Source: Microbacterium sp. MYb54 (GTDB lineage: Bacteria > Actinomycetota > Actinomycetes > Actinomycetales > Microbacteriaceae). From it: 64,000 nt of DNA. The translations under genes were made by a program, and so were the position numbers. The notes beneath the pieces were generated by a model, which was not told the origin of the DNA, did no database searches, and saw nothing but the letters and a program-made list of their open reading frames with translations. Shown piece after piece: positions 59,713-64,000 of this stretch. Numbering within the stretch: position 1 is the stretch's first letter; the number at the start of each line of letters is the position of its first letter. Location of the stretch: contig NZ_PCPA01000009.1 in the NCBI RefSeq assembly GCF_002979515.1, positions 109,858 to 173,857 of the forward strand, in the 5' to 3' direction.

Positions 59713-60845
59713 GCAGCGACGCGAAGCAGCGCACAGTCCTTCTCGTGCATCCCGGCGCCGAACTGTTCGGTTCCGACCGGATGCTGCTCGAGAGCGCCGC
59801 CGGCCTCGTCGAAGCGGGCGCACGTGTCGTCGTCGCCCTCCCGAGTTCCGGACTCCTCGTGCACGAGCTCCGCAGCGCCGGCGCCGAGGTCGTCATCGTC
59901 CCGATGCTCGTGCTGCGCAAGGTCCTGTTGACTCCGCGCGGACTCCCCCGACTCTTCCGGGACACGTTCCGCGGCCTCGGCGCCGCATGGCGTCTGATCG
60001 GTCGGGTACGCCCCGACGTCGTCTACGTCTCGACGATCATCATCCCCGAGTGGCCGCTGGTCGCGCGGCTGCGTCGCACCCGCTCGGTGAGTCACGTGCA
60101 CGAAGCCGAAGCCTCGGGCAGCAGACTCGTCAACCGCATCCTCTACTCCCCCCACCTGGCCTCCCAACGCACACTGGTGAACAGCCGTTTCAGCCTCGAC
60201 ACGATCCATGCCGCGCTCCCCGCGCTCGCCCGGCGTGCGCACGTCGTCTACAACGGGGTCGCATCTCCCCCACACCCGACCTCGCCCCGACCGCGCACCG
60301 AGCGCGCACTCCGCGTGCTCTACGTCGGCCGCCTCTCGCCCCGAAAGGGCCCTGACCTTGTGATCGAGGCCGCCTCACGCCTGCAGTCCGCGGGGCGTGC
60401 AGTCGACGTCACGCTTCTCGGCGCGGTCTTCGAGGGCTACGAGTGGTTCGAGCGCGACCTGCGCACGCAGGCGGAAGAAGCCGGCGTCTCGGTCGACTTC
60501 GCCGGGTTCCACACCGACATCTGGCCCTTCCTCGCCGAGGCGGATGTGCTGGTCGTCCCCTCGCGGGTCGACGAGCCTTTCGGCAACACCGCCGTCGAAG
60601 GCATCCTCGCCCTTCGTCCTGTGATCGCGAGCGATAGCAGCGGTCTCCGGGAGGCGGCCGGGGGTTACGGCACCGCACAACTCATCACGGCCGGCGACCC
60701 CGACTCGATCGCATCCGCGCTCACCGACATCGACACCCGGTGGGACGAGATGGTGTCGACCGTCGCAGACAGTCGAGCCGAGGCACTTCGACGACACGCT
60801 CCGGCTGTCTACCGCTCGAGCATCACGTCGCACGTCCTGAGCTGA
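59709..60845 (+). CDS. Glycosyltransferase family 4
   Basis: A 378-residue GT-B enzyme. The N-terminal domain begins TVLLVHPGAELFGSDRMLLE. The C-terminal one has RVLYVGRLSPRKGPDLVIEA and the donor-site PSRVDEPFGNTAVEGILALR, with the E-x7-E pattern. The ATG overlaps the previous stop (ATGA). It extends the same exopolysaccharide unit. Confidence 0.9.
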   Translation: MSSDAKQRTVLLVHPGAELFGSDRMLLESAAGLVEAGARVVVALPSSGLLVHELRSAGAEVVIVPMLVLRKVLLTPRGLPRLFRDTFRGLGAAWRLIGRVRPDVVYVSTIIIPEWPLVARLRRTRSVSHVHEAEASGSRLVNRILYSPHLASQRTLVNSRFSLDTIHAALPALARRAHVVYNGVASPPHPTSPRPRTERALRVLYVGRLSPRKGPDLVIEAASRLQSAGRAVDVTLLGAVFEGYEWFERDLRTQAEEAGVSVDFAGFHTDIWPFLAEADVLVVPSRVDEPFGNTAVEGILALRPVIASDSSGLREAAGGYGTAQLITAGDPDSIASALTDIDTRWDEMVSTVADSRAEALRRHAPAVYRSSITSHVLS

Positions 60846-60902
60846 CGCTGGCGCTTTTGCCGACACCAGGTCTCGTTCACGGCGGCCAGATCGGCCGACC
60901 GG

Positions 60903-62213
60903 CTAGATCCCGCCCGTGGCTCCGACCGTCAGCCGCGTCTTGTTGCGAACGATGTAGATCGAGAACGGGATCAGCTGGCACACCACCAGCGCGAAGGCGA
61001 CCCCGATCAGGGGGCCGGCGATTCCCAGCACCGGCGTCAGGACGAAGGAGAGCGTGATTCCCACGGCCGCCATGCTGAGCGTGGGGATGACCTGGAACCG
61101 GATACCCGGCTTATCCATGATGAACATGCCCAGTGGGTAGACGGCCGCGGTCATCATGATCATCAGGCCGAACGCGAAGATGGTGCTCGGGTCGACGGTC
61201 AGCTTTCCGTTCGAGATGAAATCGAACAGCCAAGGGCCGACGAGCCAGACCACGACCGTCGCGATCGCGATCGCGGCGGCGAACAGCGCGGAAAGAAGGA
61301 ACGGCCCCCGTCGAAGGTCACCGTCGTGCCGGCTCTTGGCGAAATGCGGCCAGAGCGCGAGCCCAGCCGCCATCACCAGCCCGTTGAGCGCGAAGAAGAC
61401 CTGCCCGGCCACGCCGTACTCGGCCACGTCGGTCGGTCCACCGAGCTGGGCGATCACGTACCGCTGGGACCCGACCGCGATCGGGTAGGTCACCATCTGC
61501 GCGAGCATCGGCCAGCCGACATCCATCACGCGGACTCCCGGAAAGCGCCGGGGGCGCAGAACCATTCGCGCTGCCGACGGAATCAACGGTGATGTCGTTC
61601 GAGCGGTGATGAGGATGCCGAGCACCGCCACCAGGAATGATGCGGTGAACGACGCCACAGCCAGGAACGAGTGCAGGTTGTCTCCGCCGAACGTGAGCAT
61701 GAGCCAGACACCGGTCAACGTCAGCGGCGAGATCAGCCCCTGCAGCAGGATCACGATGTGGTTCCGACGCTGCCCCAGCATGATCCGCGCCCAGACTCCG
61801 AGCGGGATTCCGAGACAGAAGATGGTGACGCAGTAGAACGCGGCCAGCGAAGCCCCTGGGCGCCCTCCTGCCTCGCCGAAGACCAGCTCCCACGCGCCCG
61901 TGAGCACGAGGACGGTGTTGATCGCCATCGCGGTGGCCGCGAACATGAGCAGCACCCGTCCGACCGACGTGAGCTGGTACCGCAACTTCTCATCCGTGCG
62001 CACGTCGTCGCTCGTCGCCACAGCGTTGACGAGGACAGCCCCGCTGCCGAGGTCGGTGAACGTCAGCAGCGACGGGATGGTGATCAGCAGCGTGTACAGG
62101 GCGTAGCTGTCGACACCGGCGTCTCCGAGGATCATGCGAGATGTCAGAACGCCACAGACCAGCGCGATGACCATCGTCAGCGCACGCGCGCTGACGGCGA
62201 GAAGAGAGCCCAT
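60903..62213 (-). CDS. Polysaccharide flippase-like membrane protein
   Basis: A 436-residue protein with about 12 to 14 helices, of the MATE/Wzx-like polysaccharide export superfamily (MVIALVCGVLTSRMILGDAG; LTFTDLGSGAVLVNAVATSD; PHFAKSRHDGD). Such proteins flip lipid-linked repeat units across the membrane. The ATG at 62213 lies 10 bp after the beta-helix gene's stop on the same strand, so the two may be cotranscribed. It is convergent with the glycosyltransferase genes. Confidence 0.85.
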   Translation of the reverse strand: MGSLLAVSARALTMVIALVCGVLTSRMILGDAGVDSYALYTLLITIPSLLTFTDLGSGAVLVNAVATSDDVRTDEKLRYQLTSVGRVLLMFAATAMAINTVLVLTGAWELVFGEAGGRPGASLAAFYCVTIFCLGIPLGVWARIMLGQRRNHIVILLQGLISPLTLTGVWLMLTFGGDNLHSFLAVASFTASFLVAVLGILITARTTSPLIPSAARMVLRPRRFPGVRVMDVGWPMLAQMVTYPIAVGSQRYVIAQLGGPTDVAEYGVAGQVFFALNGLVMAAGLALWPHFAKSRHDGDLRRGPFLLSALFAAAIAIATVVVWLVGPWLFDFISNGKLTVDPSTIFAFGLMIMMTAAVYPLGMFIMDKPGIRFQVIPTLSMAAVGITLSFVLTPVLGIAGPLIGVAFALVVCQLIPFSIYIVRNKTRLTVGATGGI

Positions 62214-62223
62214 GTTTACATCG

Positions 62224-64000
<1,777 letters not shown>

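Overview
The window is high-GC actinobacterial DNA, best matched by a Microbacterium-like member of Microbacteriaceae. The reasons are strong third-position G/C bias, actinobacterial marker families (DUF4192, DUF3180, DUF937, an LCP protein, a DivIVA-like protein), many ATGA/GTGA translational couplings, and the gene order ftsH-folE-folP-folB-folK followed by DUF3180 and PH-domain proteins. The genus is inferred from content; no search was run.

Layout. 0-4.8 kb: sugar regulators and an L-rhamnose module (fused aldolase/dehydrogenase and rhamnulokinase) with a candidate operator. 4.8-7.8 kb: a GH3 beta-glucosidase divergent from a TetR regulator. 7.8-14 kb: a GH13 glucosidase plus a binding-protein-dependent sugar ABC transporter next to a LacI regulator. 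14-24 kb: LCP cell-wall protein, tRNA-Ser, HAD phosphatase, serS, lipid kinase, a lipoprotein with a duplicated domain, cardiolipin synthase, DUF4192 protein, lysS. 24-36.6 kb: DUF2207 protein, a DUF2520-like protein, two bacterial PH-domain membrane proteins, the folate operon, ftsH, hpt, tilS. 36.6-39.4 kb: a TMEM175-like channel, ppa and a Tat-exported M23 peptidase. 39.5-39.9 kb: tRNA-Glu, tRNA-Asp, tRNA-Phe.

The accessory part is a 5,016-bp island (39837-44852) inserted in the 3' half of tRNA-Phe. The last 43 bases of the tRNA and its terminator are repeated at 44853-44966 (111 of 114 bases identical). The island has no recognisable integrase. It carries three tightly coupled genes: a MauE/DoxX-like redox membrane protein, a Tat-signal precursor with a 63-residue tail holding 12 cysteines (plan like the archaeal halocin C8 precursor), and a small 3-TM protein. 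It also carries a pra-like gene of actinomycete integrative elements whose start codon appears mutated, a set of inverted repeats, and a DUF262/DUF1524 (GmrSD-like) protein that may be an anti-phage nuclease. Short paired GTGCCGGT repeats lie near both ends and in the middle, suggesting a composite element.

45-56.7 kb: a small coupled gene pair, an APC permease and amidohydrolase divergent from an Lrp/AsnC regulator, a DivIVA-like coiled-coil protein behind a foldable leader, a fatty-acid desaturase with a questionable start, an intradiol-dioxygenase-like lipoprotein and an LtrA protein. 56.7-64 kb: an exopolysaccharide locus (initiating glycosyl-phosphate transferase with a structured leader, two glycosyltransferases, a flippase-like protein and a beta-helix protein running off the right edge).
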